NCBI GenBank assembly: GCA_017979445.1
Contig: CM030714.1
Coordinates: 43,690,826-43,754,825 of the forward strand
Origin: Akebia trifoliata
Lineage: Eukaryota > Streptophyta > Magnoliopsida > Ranunculales > Lardizabalaceae
Direction of reading: 5' to 3'
Length of the DNA: 64,000 bases
Positions within the stretch are counted from its first letter, which is position 1, and the number at the start of each line of letters is the position of its first letter. The notes under the pieces are model-generated. The model worked only from the letters and a program-made list of their open reading frames with translations, searched no databases and was not told the DNA's origin. Both the position numbers and the translations under genes were made by a program. Shown here piece by piece: positions 11,494 to 23,959 of the stretch.

Positions 11494-14400
11494 TCAATCA
11501 TCAGATTGGTTGTGTGGGGGTTCCATAGAAGTTGGTGAAGAAGTCTGTGTCGAAGAGGGAGCTTCTTGTGATGAATCATTGCCATTGATCACTTTCACAT
11601 CCGGGTTCTGAGGTTTGGTTATTTTTGGCTCAGATTTCCCATTTTGATCATGCAACTTTGATGATTTGGAGGGAGAAGTTTCCGATGAGTGGGTCATTGG
11701 TGAGTTTCTTTGGTAAGGGAATTGATGTGGTTCGGGGATGGATAATGCAGGCATGCTCATGCCATAGTTATAGAATCCTACCAATGGGTGATCAAATTGG
11801 CAACTCGAACCAAGCTTGCAGATACCATACAGACTGTAGAATGTGCATATGGCATGACCCTACATGTCAACAAAAAAAAGCACATAAAGTTGGCCATCAT
11901 GATGAGATCAGGAATGGGTAGCAATCAAGATGAAGATTGAAGACCAAGAATGTCACTGAATGGGTACAAGACTTACAGGTCTCAGGGGCAGTTCAAATGG
12001 GCCGAGAGTAGTTGGCGCCAGAGGAGCAATCCTCTCTTTTGGGTGATGGTACTTGCAAGAGGGTCCAAATTTGCAGCTACCAGTCTTCATGTAATACTGA
12101 CATTCTGGTTGGTCAGGTCTCTCAGGGAAATGAGGGATAGATGTTGGCCACAAGTGCGCTTGCCTGCTTGAACCCATTTCACCCCGATTCATAGAGTTGT
12201 AGACATGACTGGATCCGAGAATGTTGGGAGATGACATAGAGTTCATGGCTCCCTGATTGTAAATAAAAAGTCAATCAGATATATAATAGAAAATACAGAC
12301 AGTAGCTTTATGGAATATGATGATCTAATGTATTATAAAGAGATCTAAGCTCCTTTGTATAAAACAGAAACTAAGTACATAGGATTAAATCCACAACATT
12401 CGAAACTACCCTAATAAATATAAACCAATGATAAACATGATTCGAACAATAATCTCTAAAAACGACACTTTTCAAAGGAACAATACAAAGTAATTGCAGC
12501 ACTTAATGGCAATCTATGAATGACAAATTGATTCACGTAATTGTCAAACATGGCACATAATGCTGGAACCCACCATCTAATATGTTCCTATGTAGAAGAT
12601 CTCTAATGCCAAAAACAAACACAAAGAAATCATAATAATTGTCCATTCTATAAACTTTATTTAGTTAAGCTGGCAATTGTTTATCATTCTTAAAAAGATA
12701 ATACATAGGATTAAATCCACTACATTCAAAACTACTCTGCTTAACATAAACTAATGATAAATATGGTTATGACAATAATCATTCAAACAAGATAACTTTT
12801 TTGAAAAATTGATTCATGTAATTGTCCAAAAAAAATAAAAAACTAATTCACATAGAGCATACTGCTGGAACTCACCATCTGATATGTCCCCAGGCAGAAG
12901 ATCTTCAATGCCAAAAACAACACAAAGAAATCATAATAATTGTCCATTCTATAAACTTTATCTAGTTAAGTTGGCAATTTTTTCTTATTCTCAAAAAGAC
13001 AATCTCATAATTCAGATGGTCAAGGTCATCCCATCGATCAATGTTTGTTTAGGAGATAAAGTGGGAATGATAGGCTCAAACCGTTTGCATGCACCACATT
13101 TACTTTTGCCAATTTGTTGCCTAGGTTACACCTTTTGAATACCCTATAGAATAAATTTAGGACATCTCAAATAGAGCACAACCGCAAGTTAGTGACATAC
13201 AACTTAATTATGAGCTCATTTCCCGACATATGGTTTCTACGTGTCAATGTTTTCAGATGCTAAGATGTGTGAGGAGGCACTAGGATGGCCAACGCCTAGG
13301 GGCATAAGCCTCACATGTATAAAATGTCAAATAAAAATTTAAGTATGTAACATATATAAAAAAAATATATAGTTTTAGGAGTGGAAACAGCTCTAACAAA
13401 GATGAAAACCACCAGGATCTTACACCAAATGGTAATCTGGTAGAAGTATGGAAATGCATGAAAAAAATTGGATTCTCTTGGCTAACCAAGCCATTCAACA
13501 ATCCTCTACTCTCTAAAAAATTAAAGGAATTTCCCTCTTTTTTTTGTCTGTCATCCTTTAATTAAAAAATATTAAACACATATTTATACCACCTATGCCT
13601 TTCTATGTAATCTCAAACAAAAGCTTCTATCCTTCTTACCTTTTTTTCAATTTTAGTGGTGTTTTAGACATATCCTACCACAATTTTTTTTGGTAGCACC
13701 CCTCCATGATTTGAATGATATTTGGGATACCCCTTTGTTCTCAAAAGGGGGACAACCCCCTTGACTCTTAAACTAATAGAAAATGATTTGGATACCTTCA
13801 TCTTCTTCAATATATAGCCAAAAACACTTGATTTTTTCCCCTCCAAACCAGTCATCTTCAACCTTAAGATCCTATGTACTTCAACCTTTAAACCTCAAGG
13901 AAAGATGAGATTTTCGGGGAAGTAGAAATCCATGGAATGTTGGGGAGAAAACTTAAGGTTTTCTACAGATGGTTGAAGTAAGGTGGAAAATAATGGATTG
14001 AATAAATTTTGACTAGATTCAAAACAATTATGATAGAGGCTAAAGAGCTTTAGTTTGAATTGTTGTTGTGTTGTTCTTAGTGTTTTTATTGGTTTGATTC
14101 TTAATGAATCATTTGATCAATGTATTACACAAAAAGAGACGTATTTTCTTTGTCCCAAAAGAAAATATAAATTAAAAATATTTACTAACAAGTTTTTGTT
14201 TTTTGAGTTTTTTTACATGTCTGATTCAAAGCTCTGATATTGTGATTGTCTTTTATGATAGGTTACCTGCTACTTTGAACAAAAACTAATAAAAATATAA
14301 AATTGCACGATACAAACATGACCTCCCCTTTCTTAATTATTTTTCCAGAATTCTTTATTATTATTATTATTATTATTATATTTGCCTATATAAACAAGCA

Positions 14401-17400
14401 GTTGCACCAAGAAAAAAAACATTCTTTGATATTAAAAAAAAAGGTTTGATCCAAACGAGACCTAATCTCTATTAATTTTCCCTCGTTTTAGAGAAAAATG
14501 TTTAAAAAATGGACAATTGTTCAATCATATTTGAATAAGCCTCAGGCTCATCTTATGTCTGAACTGATATTCTTTATGTATGATATTTATGCTTGTAGCG
14601 TTATCATTAAAAGTTGACAAAGTACATTGTGAAAGTACCACTACTATTCATCTAATAACTTGGATTTTTATGTGATTATCTCTTAATTTCTTACATAATT
14701 AAAAATAAAAAATAATAAGAAATTATTCTTATTGGTTCCAATTTTCTGGATCCAACCTACAATTATTAATAACCATATTTAGAATAAAAGTCTGGGCATG
14801 GAGAATTAAATATTAATATTATAAAGAATCTTATTTGCAACTTCTCAGATTTGAGAACTCACTTCCTACTCAAATACAAGAGGATCACTACTTAACTGAA
14901 TTTGAAAGTTACACTATATCACCATAGAAGAAATGATGCCTTTCTGAATACCACAGACAACATAAATAGTGATTGTAATCTAGAATCTTTATTTAAGTAT
15001 GATTGTTAAATAATTCAATTGTATGACCAAGTATATTGGAATTTTGAGCTAATGGACAAGATGTTGTTCTTTAATATCTACAGACAGATTCACGATAAGT
15101 TGAAAAGCGGAGAGAAAGTAAGTTTAGAGTGATAAAGCAGGTTGGAGTGACAGCCATGCTCTTGGTATGCAAATATAAGAAAATTAGAGTTCCTATTGCG
15201 AAATATCATTCCTGATTTTAGATAATAAGTTTATTGTTGTCTTAACTTTCAAATAAAGTTTACTCTGCTGAAAATTTTACGATAATCCATATGCAAAGCA
15301 CGTGCATTTTACTAGTATTTTAAGGACTAAAAAGATGTTGAATAAATGGAGAAAAACCATATTAGCACTACATATATATATACAAGAACAAATGAGACAT
15401 GCAGAGCTTTACCAATTATCAAGGTATTAAACTTATGAGCTACAATATGAAAATATGGAAAAAGAGTGATTGAAAAAAGGTCAAGAAACAACATAATAGA
15501 GAACCAGTTTGGTTTTATGCCAGGTTGATCAACAGTCATGGCAATCTTTCTACTTTAGACAAGCAATAGAGAAGTATAAAGAAAATAGAAAGAATTTCTA
15601 TATGGTTTTTATTAACTTAAAGAAAATACATGATAAAGCACCTAGAGAGTTAATGTGGTGAGTATTGTGGAAGAAATGAGTACCAAATGGATGTATTGAT
15701 ATAATAAAGGACATGCATCTCTATTAAGTATTAATATATCGCCATAAAATTTCATAGGCCAGATCCTAAAATTTCGTCATATATCTCCGAGGGCGATGAT
15801 GCAAGACGGTGAGGGAAAAAGAAAAAATATGGGATTTAGGAAATTCTGGTTGGGGATTAGGTTAAGGATTTGGGCAACAATAGGAAAATGGTTTCCAAAA
15901 TACCAATTGGCTATATGTTGAAATGTAAAACACAAAGTTTCTAATTACAACATTTTGAAATTACGATTCGGGGAGGTTTAGGGTATTTGATTTCCACATT
16001 TTGAAATTATGGTTAGGAGAAGGTTTAGGGTATTTGGATTCGATTTGGAAAAAGATTAATGAAATAAGGGTTAAAGAAAGTGGGAAAGGATTAAGGGTAA
16101 AATAAAATGGGGTTTATAGATTTCAGAAATCAAGAAAGGAGTTTCAAGAATTAAGAATCAAGAATTCAAGATTTCTTGAAAAATCAAGAAAACAAAGTTT
16201 ATGTGTTGGGTTCTTGAAAGGATCAGAGGGTTCTTAATGGTTTCTTAATCTCTCACAAATAAATAAAAGAAGATAAAAGATAAGAACATTAAAAGAAAAA
16301 AAAATGATATTTGCTTGGAAATCACACCAATGATTTTCATGGTATCAACCATGTTGAATGCACCAACATTATTAAAAAAAAAAACAAAAACTTCTGTAAT
16401 TTTGTTTATTTTTTTTCATTCTCCCTCAATAAACCATAATACAATCTATAAATAAGGAAAAACAACCAAGAGTCCTAATAAAACTAAAATACCAAATAAA
16501 AAAAAACTTAATTTTCATAACTTTCACTCTCCTAATTTTTCAATCCTAATAAACTTAAATAAAAGATAAATTAAAGTTACTAAACTGCTCATAAATATTA
16601 TACTAAGATCATAGGCCAATAAAACATGGAAATAAGCCCAAAACATAAAAATAAAACCCTAAAACAACTCAAAACTAAAAAAAAACCTAATCTAAAATAA
16701 TTCCGAATGATAAAACGATAAATCTAGACCCAATTAAGTGAAAACCTAAACAATTACAAATTTTTCATTGAAACCCTTGACCGTTGACTTGATTTGTACC
16801 GCATAGTGATACCAATTTGATGTAGGACGGTGAGGGAAAAAGAGAAAATATGGGATTTAGGGAATTCTGGTTGGGGATTGGGTTAAGGATTTGGGTGACA
16901 ATTGAAAAATGATTTCCCAAATATCAATTGATTATAAGTTGAAATGTAAAACACAAAGTTTTCTAATTACTACATTTTGAAATTAATAAAGTTTTCCAAT
17001 TACAACATTTTGAAATTACGATTACAAGAAGGTTTAGGGTATTTGGATTTCCACATTTTGAAATTACGGTTAGGTAAAATTTTAGGACATTTGGATTAGA
17101 TTTGGAAAAGAGATAATTGAAGTAAGGGTTCAAGAAAATGGGAAAGGATTGAGGGTAAAATAAAATAGGGTTTGTAAGTTTCAAGATTCAAGAATCAAGA
17201 AAGGGGTTTTAAGAATCAAGAATTCAAGATTTCCTGAAAAATCAAGAAAACAAAGTTGATGGATTAGGTACTTGAAAAGATTAGAGAGTTCTTGATGGTT
17301 TCTTAATCTCTTACAAATAAATAAAAAAAGATAGGAGATAAGAAGATTAAAGAAAAAAAATATGATATTTATCTTAGAATCACCCCAATGATTTCCACAA

Positions 17401-20400
17401 CATCAACTAGGTTGAATGCACCAATATTCAAAAGAAAACAGAAACTTCTATAATTTTGTTTATTTTTTTCATTCTCCCTCAGTAAACCATAATACAATTT
17501 ATAAATAAGGAAAAACAACCAAGAGTCCTAATAAAACTAAAATACCAAATAAAAAAACTTGATTTTCGTAACTTTCTCTCTCCTAATTTTTCAACCCTAA
17601 TAAACTTAAATAAAAGATAAACTAAAGTTACTAAACTGCTCCTAAATATTATACTAAGACTATAGGCCAATAAAACATGAAATAAGCCCAAAAACATAAA
17701 ATAAAGTCCTAAAACAACTCAAAACTAAAAAAAAAAAAAAACTAATCTAAAATAATCTCGAACGATAAATCTAGACCCAATTAAGTGAAAACCTAAATAG
17801 TTACAAATTTAGGTGGAGCCAAGATTTCCAAGAGATTTGGGAAGAAAATTCAAGGATTTTTTGACAAAAAGGCATTTAGGTCATTTATCATTTGTCCACG
17901 AGTAAAGACCCAAGTCAAGAGGCAATGTAATTTGTTTAAAAATTTAGAGTACCTCAAATATTCATCAAAACACCTAATGGTCCCTAGACCTTGGTCTTCC
18001 CCAATAAAGTAATGCAAAATGACTTTATTACACTCACCTTCAACTTTGAAACGAAAATCCCTTTGATTTCTTTTCTCAAAATCATTCATCTTCAACCTCA
18101 TGGTAAAAGTTTTTACCTTATTTTTCAATCTTACAATTAATGTACTGTAATTTACAAATCTAAAGAACAAATTCTAGATTACTAGTTTTAGAAAGAAAAA
18201 TTAAGGGATTTCAATTATGGAGGGGTGTCCAAATCATTTTGAAAACAAAGGGGTATCTCAAATATTCCCCAATTGATAGAGGGGTGTCCAAATCACCCAA
18301 AAAATTAAGGGGGGCATATCATCAGATTGAAAAAATGTGGGGTATCTAAAATATAAACCAATGTGTAGGGAGGAGTGTCTAAAACACCTTAAAATTGAGG
18401 GGGTGGGCAGAGGAAGAGGTAGGGTGGGGGAAATAAGGTCAAAGAGTTATCTAAATCACAAGGGTACCTCTAATAGTCATCAAAGAAAGAGATATCTACA
18501 ATCTACTTAACCCAAAATATTGAGTGGGGGCAACTGCCCCAGCTAGCCCCTTCCTGGCTCCACCCCTGTATATATCCACTAACTCTATTTCTGTAGGTGG
18601 GGAAGAAACAAGCATTCTGCAATAATTTTGTGTATAGCTTCCCTCACTTTTTTACCCCAACACTTCATCCATTTTCTGATATCAGTCCTACTAGAGCTTT
18701 GAAGCTTAAAGAATGTTGCATTGTTAGTATGTGAACTTGCTTGTTGAAAGTTACTGGCTTTCTTTATTCATAACATGTCCCGCAAATACCACCTTCTTAT
18801 TCTTTCTTTCTCTTGCCTATCCTATAAGATTTGAAAGATTCCATTTGTGATTCATTTTACTATTGCCCCTCATGGCAGCAAAATGGTATGTTTCTCTTGC
18901 TTCTCTTCATCCCCAGTTCTACATTTCTCACATTTATGTTTCTTCTTTGCTCTGTGCTACCATCCAACAGTTCAATTCTCTAATGCTTGGGTACCCTTGT
19001 TGAATATAGATGTCCTTGATTTAAATGAATGTGGATGGGCGGTCTTCCTCGCTTTTCGGATACCCTTGTTGAATTAGACATGGGATTGAACCTATGAGCT
19101 CATGGTTGCAGTGCAGTAGCACTAGCTAATCAAGTAACAGGCTCAGCCCCTTCCTGCCTACTTTCACCGCCTAACCCTTTTAAAAGCACACTCCCTCACT
19201 TCCTATCCCTGAACCCACACTCGCCTTCAGCCATGCTGAGCATTTGGGATCAATGCTGATGGGAGTGGAAAGATACGCAGATGGATGGCCACATCATTAG
19301 CCACCCACATGGACAAATAACCCTCTAGATGACCACTCTGATGGCAACCTTTTCATTTTGTTCATGCCATTCTGATACAATGTCCGAATGTATGGAAGTG
19401 AGCTTATCACCCAGAAATGCTGACAATTTTGTTTACCCCAGAAACGAAGAAAGCACAACTCTAACTTAAAATTCAGTAAGGATCTAATAAAAACAGATAC
19501 GAGATAATCAATATGAAATTGTGAAACTTTGTTGCATGGATTAAAATATTTGTAAATTGTGGACACGTAAGTAAGAAATAACCATCAAGCATTGGGTGAA
19601 ACACGTGAAGCCTAGATTAGTAAATGCATCTGCAGACGTCAAAACTCAAACATTTTATATGTAACAATGAAACATGTTGACAAGTACAGTTCAACACATA
19701 AATAAACTCCGAGATGGATCTTGCAGCATATAAAAACAAACAATAAGATACAATACAATTGAGGTTTAAAAATATAAATAAAATAAGTTAGCTTTAACTG
19801 AACACATACCATTATACAGAACATGGAGGTTATATCAACGCCCAAACTTCACCGTAAAATTTGGTTCAACTTAAAGAGATAAACTACTTACATTGTAAGT
19901 ATGCCACCCTTGATGTGTAGGTACGATGCCTTGAGGAGAAACAACAACAGGCATGTAGGAATGGGGACCTTGCATGCGTGGACCAGATATGTATGGTGCT
20001 CTTGGTAAAGACCACGCTGGAACGGGTAGACCTGATGGAGGTGCCACTGATGAACCCGTAGATCCGTAGACATTGGGTCCAGTTAAAGGTAATGCAGCTC
20101 CAGGGGGCTGGGGATGATGGAACTTGCAGGCAGGTCCAAATTTACAAGAACCATTTCGCATGTAAAACTGACAGGATTTTTCTTCCTGAGAGAAGTTAAA
20201 AGTGAGAAACGTATAATGGACTATCACATTGTTGATAGTCTTATACATGTAACAAGTCATGATGATGCAACATTATAAATCAATCCCAAAACTGTGAATC
20301 CTTGTATGCAAACATTACAAGTTCAAAGAAAAAAAAAGATTAACAACTGAAAATCAAAGAGAAGAAGGCACCTGACGCATTGGTAGACCCAAAATGTTCA

Positions 20401-23400
20401 GTGGAACTTGTCCAATATCATGCCTGTCCCTAGGGTGATGATATTTACATGTCGCGCCAAATCTACAAGTTCCTGTCTTGAGGAAATACTGCAAATATGA
20501 AAAAAGCAGGCAAGCAATGATTACAAAGATTGTGTTCCTTGGAGCATAACACCCAATAAATAAAGCCCTACAGGTCACACTTGGAAAGACACTTCCCCAT
20601 GTTTCATCCGTTAAGATAAGATGCTGCTATGAAGTATGAACCCGTTTTCTCCCTTTTCTTTTCTTAGAAAATTTTAAATAAAAAATAGAAGGAAGAGTAA
20701 GATGGATGCAACCTCCTACTTGTTTCAGTCGATTTATTTAATTATGTGCTACTTTTCATAATGTAAAACAGATTAATCAGGTAACCCTGCTTGAGGTGGT
20801 AAAAACTTACTCAACCGATAAGGACATGGGTATTAGCAACTTCACTTGAGCTACCCAAGTAGTAGAACAATAAATACTGGTATCAATAAAATTTCCATAG
20901 AAAACCGAAAAAGGAACAATGTGTAATGTGCTATATCACTAAATCTCAAACTGCTTAACATAATGGCAAATAAATCTTGAGGGGCAAACAACATAGAATT
21001 TTATTAAATTATACCTAATTCAAATGACCTATGTCCTTTTCTTGAATTGCATGATCATAATTTCCTTTAAAAAGAATATATAAGATGCACAAAGATGGCA
21101 TGGACCCAAGCCCGAGAATAATTAGATCATGGGATCAGAGGCAAGATAGTACGTTATGTAAAGGGAGCCTTCATAACATAACGCACTATGTTTGCAGTGC
21201 CAACTTAGCTAAGTGGTAAGAAGTGTGAAGTGTTATTCTTGTGAAAACTGATTTATTAAGTATTCTTGGATGAATATTACATGAATCTTGATAGGATATT
21301 TATAGGATTACATCAACCAAGATAAGGAAACTAGCCTAACATAAATATTCTAATTTATTAAAACTTCCTAATGTAGAATATCCTAATTGATATTGCTACA
21401 TATATTATTCTCCAACATTCCCTTCCTTTTGAGATGAGATACATTGATATGATACAATGTATCTCATGTATCATAATATGTTGCATCCGGTTCTCTAACA
21501 TCCTCCCGCAATTGCATGATCCTTTGAAGAAGGAATATGCAATTAACTTCTCCGAATAATTTCTCTTGATCTCATTAAGTGGCAGGTTATTAGATAGCCA
21601 AAAATCCAATTCTACTTCTTGGTGGCATCTGTCAAATCCATCACTATCGCATCCTGCTCTTTTTTTTTGAGTCTGTAAGAGCCGGTGGCTTACGAGACTA
21701 GGTCTGTCATGATCTCTCCCAAGAGCAAAGAAATTAGGATTGTACGATTTAAATGAAAGAACTCTCGTTAGAGAGATTTTTTTTATATAAGGAAAAAAAA
21801 TGAGATCGTAAGAGATGAATGTATAGACGTAGGAGATTTGTAGAAAACAAAAGGTGATGTGGTCTTATTGAAGAATACAGTAATAATAATAATAATAATA
21901 ATAAATAATAATAATAATAATAATGAATAATAAAAATGGATTTAGGTCCGACGATGGCAGTGGTGCCATAGCTGAAGAATGGCACACCAGATCGATGTGC
22001 TCAGTGGAGCTTGATCTTTGATACCATGTGAAAACTGATTTATTGAGTATTCTTGGATGAATATTACTCTTGATAGGATATTTATAGGGATTACATCAAC
22101 CAAGATAAGGAAACTAGCCTAACATAAATATTTTAATTTATTAAAACTTCCTAATGTAAAATATCCTAATTGATATTGCTACATATATTATTCTCCAACA
22201 TTCCCTTCCTTTGGAGATGAGATACATTGATATGATACAATGTATCTCATGTATCATAATATGTTGCATCTGGTTCTCTAACAGTTCTTACGTCCTATGT
22301 TCAAACCCCCTTGAACCCAACTTCATTTGCTAACCACAACCCTTATATCTATCCCAAAAACAAACAAAAAAACACTATATTACCCGGACAGGACATTTAA
22401 AAAACTGGGTGCATTGTCGCCTTCGATATTATATATGTGTTCATACCAATACAAAACCTACACGCCTACACTCAGGAACGATGCCACATTTCATTCTCAA
22501 GATATCACATCAAAGGGGAGATCAGCGTCAACTGTAATGAAAACTTGGTTGGAAATGAACCATCACAATTAGCAATGACAACATACCTGGCACTCGGGTT
22601 GTCCAACTCTTTCCGGAAGTTCGTCTCTGTACTGAGCAGCCTGTACAAACAGAATCGCTATAACATGTCGGAACATTTAAGTTACTGTTAGAGAGCACAT
22701 TGAAGTAATGTAAAACAAGCAAGTGCATGCAAAACAGATTATCACTTGAACACATCACACCGTAAAACTTTTTAGGCACCCCACCAACAAATGCAGTAAC
22801 TTAAGAGATGGGTTTCAAGGCATTCATATGGTCAATATCAATTGAGTAGAAAGTGACAATGTAATTGAAGTATTTATACCTGCCCGCTGGAAGGAGGGTG
22901 GTTAAACCGACAATTGCTTCCATAGCCACACAACCCCGTCCTTAAATAATAGATACAATCAGGTTCACCCGGACGATTAGGATAAGTGCCGTTATCATGG
23001 GTCTGAATTTTCAACCGCCGCATTGCTTCTACGACAAAATGGGAAAAAAATACATCACATTCACATGATTTGTGCGATCAAAGCTTACAAAACATATGCA
23101 TTGAATCTCTAACCAAAATTGTTAAGAAATAAAGGCTATTATAATGAAGAATTATATGAAACTCAAAATCAACCTGAATCGAAAGACAAACGCAACAGAT
23201 TTTGACAATTTGTCGCATTTTCACCTCTAAATCATCAAAAGTACGAAATATCAAAAGTACCCAAATAGCGATTAACCTAATTTACATAAATAAAGCACCA
23301 AATTTGATGAAAAAACAACATAATTCAATAAGATCATGATTGGATCTTTATGACATATAGAAATAGTGAGCGAACAAGATCAAATTACCTTCCACGTTAT

Positions 23401-23461
23401 CAGCCGAGGCATTAGAAGAAGTTGAGACAACATTTTTCTGAACCTTCCTATTATCCGGCAT
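11494..23461 (-). CDS. CCCH-type zinc-finger protein, five fingers (ZFN family), 7 exons, 442 aa
   Basis: Plant ZFN-type proteins bind nucleic acid, mostly RNA and possibly DNA, through tandem CX8CX5CX3H fingers. Exons from 5' to 3' are 23389-23461, 22880-23028, 22587-22640, 20372-20488, 19892-20185, 11977-12252 and 11494-11859. All are GT..AG with consistent phases, totalling 1329 bp. All five fingers are intact: C49-C58-C64-H68, C91-C100-C106-H110, C136-C145-C151-H155, C280-C289-C295-H299 and C326-C335-C341-H345. Introns split fingers 2 and 4-5 in the way typical of the family. The linker between fingers 3 and 4 is Pro/Gly-rich. The C-terminal 90 residues are Ser/Thr/Pro-rich, ending PPHNQSDD. 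The start [10 protein letters not shown] is the first in-frame Met after the leader. Intron 5 is 7.7 kb and intron 3 is 1.9 kb, both enlarged by transposons. I cannot assign one Arabidopsis orthologue. Confidence 0.93.
12253..15329. other. CCCH gene intron 5, right-hand part
   Basis: Non-coding intron sequence. It contains the tandem duplication at 12376-13004, a stretch at 13660-13870 of the degenerate GGGTATCT-type repeat also seen at 17850-18500, and a TTA microsatellite at 14355-14380. Nothing else is recognised. Confidence 0.6.
12376..13004. repeat. tandem duplication, unit about 0.3 kb
   Basis: Copy 1 (12376-12701) and copy 2 (12702-13004) both start TACATAGGATTAAATCCAC. Both end with the TGCTGGAAC..GATATGT and GTCCATTCTATAAACTTTAT blocks. 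The copies differ by substitutions and a roughly 24 bp length change, so the event is not recent. It lies in CCCH intron 5. Confidence 0.85.
15330..15722 (+). pseudogene. dead LINE reverse-transcriptase fragment
   Basis: Conceptual translation, with two or three frame changes and at least four stops, matches the plant LINE RT core. It reads [30 protein letters not shown] and [21 protein letters not shown]. The order is that of RT blocks 0 to 3. The FADD-type catalytic block is missing because the fragment ends before it. It is antisense to the CCCH gene and abuts the LTR-like repeat at 15800. Confidence 0.85.
15800..17805 (-). mobile_element. pair of about 0.97 kb LTR-like direct repeats with 62-bp interior
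   Basis: Copies at 15800-16758 and 16821-17805 are collinear over nearly their whole length at roughly 90% identity by eye. On the minus strand each begins TGTAA and ends GCA or ACA, as LTRs do. Only 62 bp separate them. Directly after the upstream copy, on the minus strand, comes TCAAATTGGTATCACTATG, which contains the TGGTATCA of an initiator-Met tRNA primer-binding site. This fits an LTR element with almost no interior, but no matching target duplication was found (left GATGA, right AATTT). An ordinary tandem duplication remains possible. It lies in CCCH intron 5 in the gene's orientation. Confidence 0.6.
17806..19081. other. CCCH intron 5, degenerate GGGGTATCT repeats and hAT end fragment
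   Basis: Positions 17850-18500 repeat phrases such as GGGGTGTCCAAATCA and GGGGTATCTCAAATATTC, shared in inverse sense with 13660-13870 and loosely with 26192-26690. At 18524-18568 a lone hAT-MITE end reads, in inverse, CAGGGGTGGAGCCAGG. No gene is seen. Confidence 0.5.
19082..19140 (-). repeat. SINE relic
   Basis: On the minus strand an A-box-like TTGATTAGCTAGTGCTA precedes a good B box AGGTTCAATCCC (about 19084-19095). The spacing is tRNA-like, but no cloverleaf is present. It is close to CCCH exon 5. Confidence 0.45.
20489..21192. other. CCCH intron 3, no recognised element
   Basis: AT-rich intron sequence between the exon 4 acceptor and the SINE/TRIM insertion. Nothing is recognised. Confidence 0.5.
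21240..21500 (-). repeat. TRIM 3' LTR
   Basis: 261 bp direct repeat, preceded on the minus strand by a purine tract. It includes TGATATGATACAATGTATC and ends in TTTTCACA. It has a 5-bp insertion relative to the other LTR. Confidence 0.9.
21881..21935. repeat. AAT/ATA microsatellite inside the TRIM
   Basis: The TAA-phase trinucleotide repeats are interrupted twice (TAAATAA and TGAATAA). The tract lies in the TRIM interior and probably expanded after or during amplification of the element. Confidence 0.9.
22027..22283 (-). repeat. TRIM 5' LTR
   Basis: 257 bp direct repeat whose minus-strand 3' end abuts the TGGTATCAAAG primer-binding site. It is about 98% identical to its partner in aligned bases. 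Confidence 0.9.
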
Positions 23462-23959
23462 CAATGAAGATGAATCTCAAAACCCTAACTCCCACCACTA
23501 CCACCACCCCCTCACAATCACTGTTACAAAAAAAAAAGGGGGTAAAATCACTCAGAAACTCATTCAAACAACATTGAATCAATTTCACATAAATAAAGTA
23601 GCCTCACCCTAATCGATCTCTCAACCCATCAAAAATCACAAACAAACAAAAAAACTCGAATTTGGCAGCTAAGTCACCAAATCAAGCTGGAAAACTATCA
23701 AATTAAAGAGGAGAAAGTGCAGAATAATAAATAGTTTATGAAGATCAATCTAATATTCGATCTGTGACTGTAATGTCCATGTAAAAAAACACGATCTTTT
23801 TTTTTCTTCTTCTTTATTTCGGATTCGAAGTTGAAGGATTTGGGGATCTTTTCTTTATTTATTACACAGCGGGAGATCGATGTGAAAAGGGTTCTCCTTT
23901 TTCTTTCTTTTCAATCCTCAGCTACCCATGAACAACAGTAATAAATTATTAATTAATTT
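23462..23959 (-). promoter_or_regulatory. CCCH gene 5' leader and promoter region
   Basis: This is the sequence upstream of the ATG on the minus strand. A poly-T tract followed by GTAACAG at about 23522-23545 looks like a splice acceptor. With a GGTGAGG donor near 23610 it would make a roughly 90 bp leader intron. This is a guess from splice signals. No TATA box is certain. Confidence 0.35.

Larger units (their letters stand above)
21240..22283 (-). mobile_element. complete TRIM retrotransposon (1044 bp) in CCCH intron 3
   Basis: Two LTRs of 261 and 257 bp (21240-21500 and 22027-22283) flank a 526 bp interior with no coding capacity. On the minus strand each LTR runs TGTTAGAGAACC..TTTTCACA. 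The primer-binding site TGGTATCAAAGATC (initiator Met tRNA type) follows the first LTR directly, and a purine-rich GCGGGAGGA precedes the second. The LTRs differ by about five substitutions and two small indels. Flanking pentamers are ATTCT and GTTCT, one mismatch. This is the full architecture of a terminal-repeat retrotransposon in miniature, which needs proteins supplied by another element. It lies in the sense of the host gene. Confidence 0.9.
21193..22330 (+). repeat. tRNA-derived SINE split by a TRIM insertion
   Basis: The A box TAGCTAAGTGGTAAG (21206-21220) lies just left of the TRIM. The B box TATGTTCAAACCCCC (22296-22310) lies just right of it. Removing the 1044 bp TRIM and one target copy brings the boxes to normal tRNA-like spacing. 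The SINE therefore existed in intron 3 before the TRIM arrived. Confidence 0.65.

Noticed and set aside
11318..11611. Plus-strand frame of 97 residues overlapping the CCCH last exon
   Set aside because: It is antisense to the real coding exon and contains a purine-rich low-complexity run.
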